Positions 11,664-24,150 of a DNA stretch of 64,000 bases are shown here, piece by piece. The notes beneath the pieces were generated by a model. The model made no database searches, was not told where the DNA came from, and saw only the letters and a program-made list of their open reading frames with translations. Each line of letters opens with the position of its first letter. Positions within the stretch are counted from its first letter, which is position 1. Source of the DNA: Mallotus nudiflorus (lineage: Eukaryota; Streptophyta; Magnoliopsida; Malpighiales; Euphorbiaceae); contig CANTUR010000821.1 in the NCBI GenBank assembly GCA_947683625.1, forward strand, positions 62,001 through 126,000, in the 5' to 3' direction. A program made the translations under genes and the position numbers.

Positions 11664-14600
11664 TGTCATGACCCAAAATAAGGGCCATGACTGGCGCTAG
11701 GGAACGAGAATTCTTTCGAATCCGGAACCCGTAACAAGCCTAAAAATAAAAATAAACATGCAATAGTAATAACAACAGTATATAATGCAGCGAAAATAAA
11801 AATCATAAAAATCATAAATATCACAATATTATTTTCACCAATTGGATTTAAGTCAAATCTCATCTCATATATATATATAAAACTCTTTTAATACAAATCC
11901 AATTCAAATATACAATATCTCACATAAATAAAATACATAAAATCCCACCATTAATTTATAACTACTGCAGTGTCTAAATTATAAAAATAAGACTCAAGTA
12001 AGCAGTTTACACAAAGAAGCCAGGGCGGAAGAAATCCGGCGTACAGGCCTGCTATTGAGGTCTGAAGATGTTGACTCTCTTGAAAAATAGTCAACGGAGG
12101 GGAGTCAGACCTCACTGAGTGAATTACTATAATATATATACATGCATACTAAATGACAATGCATACAGTCAACACTATATATATAATATGTATATATACA
12201 AGCAAATTCACACAGATGCAGAAAATCATTTTTTTATATATTTCATTGAAAATCATCTTTTATGAAGGATCAAATAGAACCCTATGATATCGAAACCTCA
12301 ATCAGTGTTAGACAACACTCTAGCCACACAGGCTCACTTAATCCAAATATATCCACTTAATCCATTTAGACAATAGACTGGCCCCGAGACACTAAGTCAA
12401 CCGAGCTCCAGCAGTCTGACTGCCAGTGTGATTGGCCCCGAGACACTTGGTCAACCGAGCTCCAGCAATCACACCTCTAAACCATATCTCACACATCAAT
12501 TATTCATAACCAATCAATATCCACAAATAGGTTAGTAATATAGCCTAAATGCTATAAGCGCACCGGTACATACTCGGTCCTAGTGCTGCCCACTACGTAG
12601 CACGTTCTATCGATATCCTTCATTTTAAATATAAAACATACATTCATAAATAAATGATGCATGAATTTAAATAAAATAACAATATAAACCATATATATAC
12701 CGGAAATATACCAAAAGTAAACCAGGTATATTTCGAGTATATACATGTCAAATAAATCCAATCAAATCATAATTTAAGCTAGAAATATATTTAAAAACAT
12801 TTTAAATATAATTTATTAACATAACATGCATATAATTTAATATATACCAAAAATAAACAAAAAATATACTTAAATACAAATCACATTATTTATGCGTTTT
12901 AATCGAAATAAAGCATATATTTCTAAAATCATGCACCCTAAGCATATATATATATAATAGTAACTCACCCTAGTGCGCTCCACGAGATGGGTCCGACGGG
13001 CCTGGTCCACTAGCCCTCGGTCTCGGCGCAACTAAACAAACAATAACGACAGACATCAGAATAAACCTAACAGAACATCCTAGAATTTAATCTAGAGTAT
13101 TAAACACAGAATTGAAATTAGGGTTTGACTGGACATCACGTTTTACGAGAATTCTACCGAAAATCCGGCAGAACCTCCCCTGTAAAATGGACATCTCTCT
13201 ACTCAAAGACTAGAGCCGACCCTGCAAAGAAACACACTTCGAAATATAGGCATAACCACTCATCTACAACCCCTCGGTCGGACTCCAAACTACAGTCTAC
13301 CAACCGGGGTCCACAATCACAGAATAATTTCAGAAATACCAAAAATACCCTTATAACATAGAAATTCATTTTATAAGTAGAAATTACATAATTAACCTTA
13401 AAACACTATAAAAACCGATGAAAACTCATTGTATTAGAAAAATCGTATATTATATATATAATTGAAAATAATTCACGAAAAATAGTTTTAATTAGTTAAA
13501 AATACCAAATAATTTGTAGAAATCATTTTTATACTTTAAATAACTATTAAAACCAATTAAATTATATTTTTAGCCAATTTAGGGTAAAATTACCAAAATA
13601 CCCCTATATATATAAATATACCAAAATTACTTAAAAAATTCACCAAAAATTATACAATTATCCAAAGTTAATTTTCTCAACATATTTATCAATAATATCA
13701 ATAATTAAACTCAATTAACCAATTAATTTCAATTTAAAACACAATTAACCCTAATTTTCCAAAATTACATAAACTTAAATAATTCAAAATAAATACATAG
13801 AAATTCATAAAAATTCCAAATAAATTCCTATAATTTATTTCAACACCTAATTTAACCATAAAACACAATTTCATAATTTAATTAATTAATTTTCGAAAAT
13901 TAGAAAATAATATTAAAATATTCAAAAATACCCAAAAATCAAAATAATCTCCAAAAATTCCACAAAAATTCACACATGTAGATTAAGCTCTAGGATCAAC
14001 ATTTGTGAAGGGAGTTTTCATGAATCAAGCAATTCGAAGATCAAAAAAATCAAAAACCCTAATATGGCCGAAATTGAAAATTCGAAACCTAACCAAATCA
14101 AGACCAATTCAGCTCAAACCAAAGGTAGAATCACACTCACCGGAGCTCAAGGAGAAGAAAGAGACCGGCGGTGTCGAAAATGGTGGCCGGAATCGTGGTG
14201 AACGGCGAGGAGAGTAAGTATCGGCGAAAATGGGGAAAATGGGGTTAGCCGGCGCCGGGGAAGGAGCTTGGGGCGGCGGAGCTGCTGGCGGCACACCGAC
14301 GATAGGGGAACGGTAGTTGCAGCGGTGGTTGGTGATCGGGCATGGGAAGGAAGAAAAGAAAAGAAAAAGAAAAGAAAAGAAAAAGAAAAGAAAAAGAAAA
14401 AGAAAAAGAAAAAGAAAAAAGAAAAAAGAAAAATAATAAAATATTTGAAAAAAAATCACACCCACACACTTAATATTTAATATTTTAAAATTTAATATTA
14501 ATTAAAAATAATTAAATAACAAATAAACAAATAAATAATTAATAAAATATTAGGGTAATATACTAAACACTAATTAAATAAATAGGTACACATATATACG

Positions 14601-14868
14601 GTGTTTAGTATTTTAAAAATACGTATGAGTTCATGCAAGTCCGAAAATATATTTAAAATAATTAATAATAAATTATTTACGTGAAAATTTCCCCGAAAAT
14701 GAAAGTCTCGGGAAAATTTTACGTAAAGCACTGTAAATAAGACACAATAATTAAAATAGGTTTTAAATACATATCAACTCGTAAAAATATCATAATATAT
14801 ATACAAAAATTATTAACATTGCATATCCCGATACAGTGTAAAAATGTTTAAAAACACGGGATATTACA
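11664..14868 (-). repeat. Element A, 5' LTR (3205 bp)
   Basis: Aligned over its whole length with 3472-6672, with scattered substitutions and small indels. The largest difference is the AAAAG tract at 14345-14432. It holds the same stem-loop pair at 12371-12476. It ends ATATTACA, followed by TSD ATGCA (14869-14873). Confidence 0.95.
14345..14432 (+). repeat. AAAAG-type microsatellite in the element A right LTR
   Basis: A purine repeat longer than its partner at 6178-6237. The frames through it are low complexity. Confidence 0.9.
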
Positions 14869-14873
14869 ATGCA

Positions 14874-15240
14874 CCTCCTCTTCAATAAACCATTTAAAAA
14901 TGCACTTTTAATATCCATTTGATAAAATTTAAAATCCATGTATGATGCAAATGCAAGTATCATCCTAATAGCTTCTAACATTACAACAGGGGCAAAGGTT
15001 TTATCATAATTAATGCCTTCCTCTTGGTTATAACCTTTAGCTACTAGTCTAGCTTTGTTCCTAGTTATGACACCTCGTTCATTCATCTTATTTCTAAACA
15101 TCCATTTGGTGCCTATAATAGGATGATGTTTAGGTCTAGGAACTAAGGTCCAAACCTTATTTCTCTTAAATTGATTGAACTCTTCTTGTATAGAAAGGAC
15201 CCAAAATTCATCACTTAAAGCATCATTAACATTTTTGGGT
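14874..15240 (-). pseudogene. Copia RT, N-terminal half
   Basis: Reads GTKWMF-type sequence, then MNERGVITRNKARLVAKGYN, INYDKTFAPV and YQMDIKSAFLNG, the classic copia RT start with its first catalytic Asp. It is cut after FLNGLLK by the insertion of element A and continues at 3466. At the junction the frame is one base short of a normal copia (LLKRRC where LLKEEV is usual), so a small deletion accompanies or follows insertion. Confidence 0.9.
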
Positions 15241-16800
15241 TCAATTTGAGAAATGAAATCTAAATTAAGAATAGACTTAAGTTAGATCTAGTAGTTAACC
15301 CTTTTGTAGTGTCACCTATGATGAGATTTTGAGGGTAAGGTTTCTTGAATTGCCAATCCTTTGGAAGTTCATCCTTTAAGGTAGGTTGAGATGTCTCATA
15401 ATTTTCCTCCTTGCTTGCACCTTCAAGTTTCAAATGCTTACTAGCATTTTCTTATTGTGTTTCCACAATCTCATTATCACCTACAAGATCATCAACACTA
15501 TAAACATCCTTTCTAGGATCAAGTGAATTTGATTAATCAAATACCACATGCATTGACTCTTTAACTACTAGAGTTATCTTATTAAAGACCCTATATGCTT
15601 TACTAGAAATAGAATAGCCTACAAAAATTCCTTCATTGGCTTTAGAATCAAATTTTCTAAGATTTTCCTTAGTGTTCAATATAAAGCACTTGCATCCAAA
15701 TACTTTTATATTTGAGATTTTAGGTTTTTTATTGTTCCATAGCTTATAAGATATTTTATTTAAAATTGGTCTTTTGAAATCTTGGCTTGAAATATAACAA
15801 GATGTGTTAAAAGCTTCTGCCCAAAAGTATAGAAGCAAATTATACTCATGAAGCATTATTTTAGCCATTTCCATAAGAGTTATATTTTTCCTTTCAGCTA
15901 CCCCATTTTGTTGAGGAGTTCTAAGAGATGAAAATATATGAGAAATACCATTTTCATTATAATAGTTTTTGAAAAATTCATTTTTAAATTCGGTTCCATG
16001 ATTACTTCTAATATATGAAATACAAAAACCTTTTTCTTTTTGAACTCTTTTAGCATAATTTTCAAAACCTTTAAAAGCATCATTCTTATGAGCAAGAAAA
16101 CATACCTAAGTAAATCTAGAGTAATCATTAACAAATACATATGCATATTGCATTCCCCCGAAACTAGCAACTCTAGTTGGTCCAAATAAATCCATATGTA
16201 TAAGTTTAAGTGGCCTAGAGGTGGACACTACATTTTTTAGCTTAAATGAGGACTTGGATTGTTTTCCCTTTAGGCAAGCATCACAAGGTTTATCCTTAGT
16301 GAGTTTAAGCTTAGGTAAACCAATCACAAGTTCATGTTTACAAAGGTCATTCAAAAGCTCATATCCTAACCTTTTATGTCATGTCCATGTGTCATGGGAG
16401 ATAGACACTAAGCATTTTATGTCTTTGTTATAAATTTTATTCAAATCAATGACATAAACATTATCTACTCTTTCACCACTAAAAATAACTTTGTTTTCAT
16501 CAAGACTACTAAGAAAGCAATTTTTAGGATATAAAGTTACTTTATTTCCAATGTCATATAATTGAGTTATACTAAGCAAATTATTTTTAAGACCATCAAC
16601 GAACAACACATGATGTATAGACAAGGATTGAGGATTTCCTATTTCTCCAATGCCAAGAGTTTTTCCTTTTGCATTATCTCTGAAAGTAACGTGTCCCCCA
16701 TCCTTAGCATCAAGTTTAATAAATTGCTCTTTATCTCATGTCATGTGCCTTGAACATCCACTATCGAGATACCACTTGCTTTTTGTTTTTATGGATTTCA
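15241..16800 (-). pseudogene. Copia protease remnant and integrase
   Basis: From high to low coordinates: WYLDSGCSRHMT near 16770 (protease active-site region), HHVLFVDGLKNNLLSI (gag-pre-integrase), CDACLKGKQ (zinc-binding), LIHMDLFGPTRVASFGG and NDYSRFT. A TAG replaces Trp near 16106. Next comes RSNHGTEFKNEFF with Asn in place of the catalytic Asp, TPQQNGVAERKN with its Glu, and the C-terminal FGCKCFILNTKENLRKFDSK with GIFVGYS (15533-15874). Several frameshifts join these pieces. The 15250-15530 linker shows no motif. Confidence 0.88.
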
Positions 16801-17177
16801 CGCACATCTACACAAAGTAATTTAAGTGTTCTTTTAGACCCAAACCTTTTATGGTTTAGGTTTGGTTAGTTTCAAGATAATCCGTAGGAAGTAAATTCAT
16901 GTGTAGTCTTCGATAACAACACACATTAATAGTATTTCCTTTAATCATGCAATAAGAACATACAATATTTTTTAATTTATTCCTCTTAGGATAAAATGCT
17001 TTCCTAGTTTGTGCAACATGCCTTTGGTGTTGTGTGTATCTCCTATTGTTTTATGTCATTAAGTGAGACATGCATTGGCAATGGTGATGTGTTTTTCAAT
17101 AATTATGCAATATGTTTATGTGCATTGTATTGTGTAGCATGCCTATTATAATTATGTGTAATGTACATATAAGCATG

Positions 17178-17211
17178 CTCAAAATCTCATCATAGGTGAC
17201 ACTACAAAAGG
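17178..17211 (-). repeat. 34-bp perfect inverted copy of 15300-15333
   Basis: The reverse complement of copia linker sequence at 15300-15333, with no similarity on either side. It sits at the ragged end of the copia element, so it looks like templated filler DNA from break repair. Confidence 0.85.
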
Positions 17212-17339
17212 ATGAATAATAAATAAATTTCATAACTTCCATTTAGTTCTAGAGGTGTTTATATAGACAAACACTAAAAATATAGTTGTTGGAGGTGTAA
17301 ATAATGTGTCCAACGTCTATATTTTGAATCCAATATTTA

Positions 17340-17930
17340 TAATTTTGAATTATTGAAAGTGATGCTATCAGACAACTCTGCATGGATTGAAATAATGATT
17401 GGCTATTGAAAACATTCGAATTTACCCATACTTGCTTTATAAAAGTTATAGATATTTGACTTACTTTCTATAACATTTTAAATGACTTTAATTGGACTTT
17501 TGTAGCTTAATATATGTTCAAAATACTAAGAGATATGAAATCTAAAATGCAGACTACTGTCAGATAGCTATGCATAAGTTGAAGCTGTGATTTTATATTA
17601 GAGAAGTTTGAATTTGCCCATTCTTTATACATAATTTATGACTTAGATTTTCATATCATTTTCAATCACTTCAATTGGACTTCTTTAGCTCAAGATATGT
17701 CCAAACTACTAAAAGCTATGCAATCTAAAATGCAGACTATTGTCAAATAGTTATTTACAACTTGAAGCTGTAATTTCATATTATAGACATTTGAATTTTC
17801 CCACACTTTCTTCATGAAACATTATGAATATTTGACTTATCTTTCCATATCATTTTGAATCACCTCAATTGGAGTTTGTATCTCAAGATATGTTTAAAAT
17901 ACTAAGAGCTATGCAATCTGAAATGGCAGT
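17340..17930. repeat. Degenerate tandem repeat, period about 185-193 bp, three to four units
   Basis: Anchors: AATTGGA at 17490, 17674 and 17867, each followed by a CAAGATATGT- or TATATGTTC-like phrase and then AAATGCAGACT or similar. A first partial unit starts near 17340. No coding content. It could be an LTR-internal or UTR array of a lost element. Confidence 0.75.
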
Positions 17931-18199
17931 AGCATATATTGATTTTGACTTAATATTTGCATGCCCAAATGAACTTGGATTTTGGCAAGCAAGCCTAATT
18001 CAGAAAGCTCAAGATGTCTACTTCAAATTTGAAGAAGATAACATTCTCATTATAAAGCTCTAAGGATTTCAAAAGCCTTATTGAATCTCAGAGGTCGAAT
18101 TAGCCCAAGATAATCATACTTCATTTTAACTTCCAATGGAGTCCTAAATTATACACATTTAAATAAAAAAATAAATGCTTAAAATTAAATTTATTAAGA

Positions 18200-19405
18200 T
18201 AAAAATTAAGATTGATTATTGATAAGGTCAACATATCTCTTCCCATAATCCTAATCACATCCGTACTATGCAATTACATCCTTCCAGTCTATATAAATCC
18301 CTTACACACAGTGCCTTTATCGAACCCACCAAACAAAATTTTTTCCTCACAGAACCACACACCTATCCCCAAGCCTCCAAACATCACTGTTATGTTTGAA
18401 GAAATAAATACTCTCCTTGCTAACTTTACTTGGACTTTGGTTCTAAGACCTTATAATACTAATATTGTAGGTTGCAAATGGATTTACAAAATTAAAAGAA
18501 AGTCTAATGGTTGCATTAAATGCTACAAGGCTTGTTTAGTAGCTCAAGGTTTCACACAGTAGTTCAGTCTTGACTATAAAGATACTTTTAGTCTTGTCAT
18601 TAAGGCCACCACTATTCATATAATTCTTTTTATTACTACTATGAAATGTTGGCCTATTCAAAAATTGGATGTGTCTGATGGATTTCTCCATAGGCATCTC
18701 TTAAAGACAATTTACATGGCACAACCTCTAGGTTTTATTGACTCTTCTCATCCTGATTTTGTTTGCAAACTTCAAAAATAAAAAATCATTATATGGTTTA
18801 AAGCAAGCACCTAGGACCCAGTTTCATCACCTTAGTTCTTATTTGTTAAATTTCAATTTTGTGGCATTAAAAAGTGGTCATTCCTTGGTCATTTATCATA
18901 AAGGGGTCAATGTTATTTTCCTTTGGTTTATGTTTATGATTTAATTTTCACTGGCTCTAATCTTTCTCTTATGTGTGATATGATTGCTGAACTCAAGAAA
19001 GAATTTCCCATTCGAGACTTAGGTGATCTTTATTATTTTCTTGGCCTTGAAGTTTAATGCCAGTCCACTGGAATTTTGGTGTCTCAACATAACTATATAT
19101 ATTACTTACTTGATCGAACTATCATGAAAGATTCCAAACTATGCTTCACTCCTCTTGCCATAAAGCCTCCACTCACCAAAATTCATGGCATGCCAATTCC
19201 ACAAGCCAAAGAGTACAGGAAAATTATTGGGGCTCTACAATACATTACTATTACTAGATTGGACATTGCATATAGTGTTAATAAATTATGTCAATTTATG
19301 AACTCTCACAGTTCTGCTCATTTATTAATGTTGAAAAGATTATTACGCTATCTTCAAGGCACAAAATCTAAAGGTCTAGAATTTTCTAATTCTTCTACAT
19401 TTTAA
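18200..19405 (+). pseudogene. Second copia RT relic, different lineage
   Basis: Plus-strand pieces in order: EEINTLLANFTWTLVLRP, NIVGCKWIYKIKRKSNG, KACLVAQGFTQ (stop), an IKATTIHI-like stretch, QKLDVSDGFLH, AQPLGFIDSSHPDFVCKL (stop), KSLYGLKQAPRTQFHHLSSY and then GALQYITITRLDIAYSVN with LLRYLQGTK. This is the RT-to-RNase H linker portion of a copia unlike the SIRE type at 2607-17177. At least six stops or shifts. No LTR found on either side. Confidence 0.88.
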
Positions 19406-19529
19406 CTTTCTTGTTACATAGGTAGTGACTAGAGTTCCTGTTGAGAAAATTTTTTGTTTTAACTTTCTTAAAACAAAATTTTTTCAAAAGGTTGCTAGAA
19501 TAATAATTATCTTCTATAGGAAATCATGT
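19406..19529. other. Short spacer, nothing recognised
   Basis: Joins the copia relic to the WAKL relic. No motif. Confidence 0.5.
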
Positions 19530-20505
19530 TAAGCAAACAAAAATATTTACTTCCAAGGAGCTAGAGAAGGCAATAGACAACTATCACATAAGTTGAATCC
19601 TTGGATAAGGAGGTCAAAGAACCATTTATAAAGGAATGTCGATAGATGGAAGAGTTGTTGTTGTTAAAAAGTCTCAAGTAGTTGATGAAGACAATCTTTA
19701 TCAATTTATCAATGTGTGGTAATTTTGTCACAGATTAACCATAGAAATGTGGTTAAGTTAATTGGATGTTTTTTGGAGATATAAGTTGTTATATTGGCAT
19801 ATGAGTTCATTCCCAATGGAATGTTATTCCAGTACATTCATAATCTAAATAAAGAGTTCCCACGTACCTAGGATATGCGTTTGAGGGTTACTGTAGAAGT
19901 TACAGGTGCTTTAGCCTATTTTTATTCAACAGCTTATATAACAATTTATCATCAAGACATCAAGTATTCAAATATACTTTTGGATGAAAAATTCAGAGCA
20001 AAAGTGTTGGACTTTGGCACTTTGAACAAACACATATGATAGCTCGAGTACTAGGAACTTTTGGATACTTAGATTCTAAGTACTTCCAATCAAGCCAATT
20101 TATAGAGAAAAGTGATGTTTACATTTTCAAAGTGGTACTCGTGGAGCTTTTAACTAGTCAGAAACCCATTTATTCTTTGCGCTCTAATGAAGAGAGAAAT
20201 TTAACTAGATATTTTCTAGTGTCAATGGAAGAGAATCGTTTGTTTGAAACTCTTGATGCTTGAGTTTTGAAAGGTGGAAAAGAAGAGTTTATTGAAATGG
20301 CCAAATTAGCTGAAAAGTGCTTGAACTTAAATAGAAAAAAAACCCATAATGAAAATAGTGGTAATGGAGTTGGAAGGTATTAGAGCATGTCAGGGTGCTT
20401 CTCTTAGCATTAATAAATGAGATCAAGATGAGGTTGATTATGTTGTAGATGACTTAACTAATTACTTCATCTTCAACTGGGTTATTGAATAGTAGCACCA
20501 TACGT
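19530..20505 (+). pseudogene. WAKL-type receptor kinase, kinase domain relic 1
   Basis: Across three frames the kinase order is intact: FTSKELE-like start, GQGGQ-like glycine loop (degraded), VVVKKSQVVDEDN with the ATP-binding Lys, SQINHRNVVKLIGC-like stretch, YEFIPNGMLFQYIHN, YHQDIKYSNILLDE (catalytic HRD is HQD), DFGT, GTFGYLDSKYFQSSQF, EKSDVYIFKVVLVELLTSQK, SMEENRLFETLDA. It ends near the acidic tail DQDEVDYVVDDLTN. Wall-associated kinases are plasma-membrane receptors that sense pectin; no extracellular part is present here. Stops and shifts throughout. The longest open piece is 20036-20263. Confidence 0.9.
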
Positions 20506-21111
20506 GGTTGCTTGGATGTGCAACCATTGCCTTTTAACTAATAACACCTCATGAACAAAAGCAATAAGCATTTTCCATTCATTGGAAAATATAAATACAG
20601 AAAAACTTTGTAGTGTGTGTGATATAGTTTGTTAGACTACATAAACATGTTAAAGCAATGCATCATTAATTAGCCTTTTCTACCCTTTCTTTACTTTAGT
20701 TCTATTAAGGAATTTATTTTATTTCTAAATAGATTTTAAATTGATTTCATTTTCAATTGAAGTGTGTTGGTTTTAAATGAATATTTTATGAAATAAATTC
20801 ATTTGAAAATTCTAAGAATTTGGTATAGTAATAAGCATTTCCATAAAATTAAAAAGTTAAAATTGGAAACACATTCCACAAATTTTTTAATCCACTAGTA
20901 TCCAAAGTCCATTATACTCTGACTAATCTATTTTGACTCAGGCAGGACCATAAGGCGGCAAATATCTCCCAATTGCATATATTAGATCTTAAACCTAAAA
21001 CCTAACTTAAGTGAGAATAACTTCCTTGTACAATTTATTTATAGCAAACAAACTCTTTAAGTGATTGAAATTATGAAAATTGATTAGGTGGGAAAGATGC
21101 CATCAATTAGT
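20506..21111 (+). repeat. Duplicated spacer between kinase relics, copy 2
   Basis: Matches 920-1642. It holds the empty site for the MITE-like insertion at 21108-21115. No gene. Confidence 0.75.
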
Positions 21112-21263
21112 GAGGGCATGCACCCATGTACGTGTTGCTTTCAGGCCAATAATTAGTGAGGCTCTCAATATCTCAGAAGGTGTTATTAAAGTTCATAAAC
21201 AACTAGAGAGGCCAGAGGTCACTATTATTTCTCATAAGTCAGTTATACATGTTATAACACGTC
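21112..21263 (+). pseudogene. Receptor-kinase C-terminal exon relic, first part
   Basis: Reads ACTHVRVAFRPIISEALNIS followed by EGVIKVHKQLERPEV, resembling the end of plant receptor kinase domains (the FRP..SE....LEG region of subdomain XI). It aligns with 62505-62640. Element C interrupts it after ACGTC (21259-21263) and it resumes at 35648. The kinase subfamily cannot be told from so little. Confidence 0.7.
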
Positions 21264-23162
21264 TATAGATGGTGGGTTTAGCACGCATCCAAGATTTCAG
21301 CAATCGTGATACTATTTGAGCTTAGGGCTCTAGAGAACACACTACTATATCATAAAGACATAGCGTGGAGATGATGAGTCGCCACCTAGGGTAATAACTG
21401 GGACAATTCGAAGGTGGTGGTAACTCGATTCTCTAAAAGAGAGTTAGCACCACAACCAGAAAATTTTGGATACAGAATACAAATGAGACGTCCCTAAATT
21501 AGTTTAAACTATGTTAATTTTAGGTTAGCTAAGTCTATATTTTATTTTACAAGTAGAATGAAACTAAAGTTGAGCCTATATTTTAAAATAATTAATGAGC
21601 CTAAATCTACTTGTTTTAATTCTAAAAAAATGGGCTTAAGTCTATTAATTTTAATAAGTAAAATAGAAATAAATTAGTGGGCTTAATTCTATTTAATTTT
21701 AAATTAAGTTGTGCAATCTTAAATCTATTTATTTTAAAAAGAAAATGCTTTAATGGGTTGAGTTAAGTTTAAATTAATTTTAATTAAACTAAAAATGGGC
21801 CTAAGTCCAAATTAATCTAATGGGCCTAAATTAATTTTAAAGTTAATTTAACATAAAATCCAATTTTATAGGACTATTAATTAAATGGGTTAATTGTAAA
21901 CGTGGGCTTGGAGCCCAAAATGCACAAAAATAAATAACAAACCAAAAAACATAAAAAATACTAAAACAATCAAATAAAAAGATCAAATAAATAATTAAAT
22001 TATTTTTCTAAAAACCCTAATTTGAGTTCATGCAATCTAATATTAATCTACAACCACTATTGATTTTAATTTAGGTATACCAAATGAACCCTAATTTACT
22101 AATTATATTTAAAATGCATAAAAAAAAATACTATTCCCACTATTGGGGCTATTAAAATTCCTACGTACGTAAATTAAAACTAATTAATTACATGCCCAAA
22201 TAAACCAAGTAAATAGTAAAAAATAACAAAAAAAACACATTATATTAAAAATTAAAATCTAATTAATATAGTTACAAAATTAAATCCACAGCATACCATG
22301 GATCTTCCTCATGTATTCACCCATAGTTTTGGTTATGCCCATCAAAATTAAAACCACAAAACAAAACACAAAATAATATAAAAGAATTAGTAGATAATCA
22401 AATAATGAAAGGAAATCAAAGTAAAATAAAATAAAAGAATAACATAGAAGAAAGAGAAGAAATAGGATGATGCTATGTAGTTTGATTACCCCTTAGAATG
22501 GGAATCACCGTTGAAAATTGTCTTCTGGATTGATTTTGGATATTAGAATGTAATGCGCTTATAAAATTAAATCATGTTCTTTGAAATCCCTTCTTTTTTT
22601 TTTTTGAAAACTCTATAACCTCTTTCTCCTTTTTTTAGCAGCCTCTCTCCTTTTTTTTCTATGAAAAATCTTTGAAAGCAGCATCCTCTCTTTTTATTCC
22701 AAGACTCAATTTTCTTATTGGATTGAAAAATCTAAATAAAACACATTGATCAATATTTTTCTAATTTATTTATCTGCTTAAAAAATATTAAAAAAATTAT
22801 TTGTCTAATATACATGAAAAAAGCGCGTACATTTTTTTGATTTTTTTATTTTATATGGATTTTTCAAAAATAAAACAAAAAACACTGTTGATTGGAAATA
22901 TGGAAATCAATTAAATTTTTGTATTTTTGATCGGTTTTTTGTAAAACAAATCCCTTTTTTAACATTTGATTACAGCAAGGTCCCTGAAAGAAATTCAATT
23001 TTACAATTATACCCCAAAAGGAAACATTGCAATTTAATCCTTAAAATTCACAATTTTAGTCTTAAAATCTAAAATCAATAACTAGAGATCAATTTTGATC
23101 AAATTTTCTTCATAAGAGCTCTCGTTCTATGCATCAATGGATCCCAAAATTGGGTGCTTATA
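21264..23162 (-). repeat. Element C, 3' LTR (1899 bp)
   Basis: Plus strand runs TATAGATGG to GGGTGCTTATA, so the terminal TG of each strand has become TA. Aligns with 33576-35642 and, mostly at the ends and the centre, with the LTRs of D. It carries repeated GGGCTTA or GGCCTAA-type blocks (21590-21910), as in D. Confidence 0.9.
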
Positions 23163-23180
23163 GTTGCCCCCCTTTGTCAC
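23163..23180 (-). other. Polypurine tract of element C
   Basis: The minus strand reads ACAAAGGGGGGCAAC just before TATAAGCACCC. Element D has the near-identical ACAAAGGGGGGC. Confidence 0.85.
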
Positions 23181-23279
23181 AGTTTGCTTGATAAATTATG
23201 GCAAAGCAATATAAGCACACAATTTTCAAACAAAGAATTAGGATACTCACTTGCACCCTGATTATGCATGACACTATGT

Positions 23280-24150
23280 CATGTTAAATGCAGTTTAAAG
23301 AACACTACAATTCCTATGGAATTTCTAGCTTATGATGATATTAGTGTTTAGTGGATAGCGATTGACACTACGTTTAGTGTATTTTGAAAACTGAATATAG
23401 TTCCGATGGAACATATAGTGGTGATACTATCACTATGTTCATTGAATAGCGATTAACATTATGTTTAGTGTATTTTAAAAATGGACTATAGTTCTAGTGG
23501 AACATATAGCGGTGATGCTATCACTGTGTTCAATGAATAATTATTGACACTATGTTCAGTGCATTTTTCTATATTCCCTATGGGACATTTAGCAAGTGAT
23601 TTTCACTATATTCCCTATAGGATGTCTAATGATCATGATTTTCACTATATTCCATGTGGGACATCTAGCGAAAATACATTATAACTACTAAGTAGTGTCT
23701 AGCTAATTATACTATAGTTCCTATGGAACGTCTAGTAAATGTGAGTGAAAGTTTTGCTATATTTCTTATAGAACGCTTAGTAAAAATATACTATCACTAC
23801 TGTGTAGTGTATACCTGAAGAAAAATATGCTATAGGTCCTGTGAAGTGTCTAGCAACTTATGATAATGGCGCTATAAGTCCTGCGGAGCATCTAGCAAAA
23901 AGATTTAAAATGTGTTATAATTCTCGTGGAATGTCTAGTAAAAAGTGATATGATAATGTGCTATAACTACTTGTAGTGTTTAGCAAGTTGTGATTGTTTG
24001 AAATTTTTGTTATAATTACTATATAATATATGTCAAAGTGGATTTGAAGACTATGTTACATCTATTGTGTAGCATATAACAAGGTAAATTTGAAAAATGT
24101 GTTATAGCTACTGTGTAGTATATAACTGAGATGAAGTGCAGTGTATGCAA
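23280..24150 (-). repeat. Element C 3' UTR tandem array (91-bp units plus shorter units)
   Basis: Units with anchors CACTACGTTTAGTG (23366), CATTATGTTTAGTG (23457) and CACTATGTTCAGTG (23548), exactly 91 bp apart. From 23570 to 24150 shorter units of about 45-60 bp carry CTATA..CC..TGG(A/G)A..TCTAG phrases. Same position and sequence type as 50700-51780 in element D. The units contain several small dyads, such as CTATAGTTCC facing GGAACATATAG. Confidence 0.85.

Larger units (their letters stand above)
3472..14868 (-). mobile_element. Element A: full-length Ty3/gypsy chromovirus, Tekay/Del-like, 11.4 kb
   Basis: Two long direct repeats (3472-6672; 11664-14868), TG..CA ends, perfect ATGCA TSD, an initiator-Met PBS next to the right LTR, and a PPT next to the left LTR show an element in minus orientation. 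Internal order from right to left is gag, zinc knuckle, protease, RT, RNase H, integrase, chromodomain-like tail. Long LTRs near 3.2 kb plus a C-terminal chromodomain suit the Tekay/Del lineage. All coding parts carry stops or frameshifts, so the element is structurally complete but non-functional. The LTRs are very similar to one another, so insertion is younger than that of C or D. Confidence 0.95.
2607..17177 (-). mobile_element. SIRE-like Ty1/copia element, truncated at both ends, split by element A
   Basis: Minus-strand copia polyprotein remains in the order protease, integrase, RT, RNase H, read from 16800 down to 2607 with element A (3472-14868) removed. The RNase H is cut at 2607 where it meets LTR sequence, so the 3' LTR is missing. 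No 5' LTR or gag start is recognisable. The left part of the polyprotein dissolves by 17177 at an inverted 34-bp filler. Wording such as GPTRVASFGG and WYLDSGCSRHMT is typical of the SIRE/Maximus lineage. Dead element. Confidence 0.85.

Noticed and set aside
14109..14469. Phe/Ser-rich minus-strand ORFs
   Set aside because: Low-complexity translation of the AAAAG tract in the LTR.
3472..14868. Could element A be an integrated plant virus (caulimovirus-like)?
   Set aside because: LTRs, TSD, PBS, PPT, integrase and chromodomain are all present; no movement protein or other viral motif is seen.
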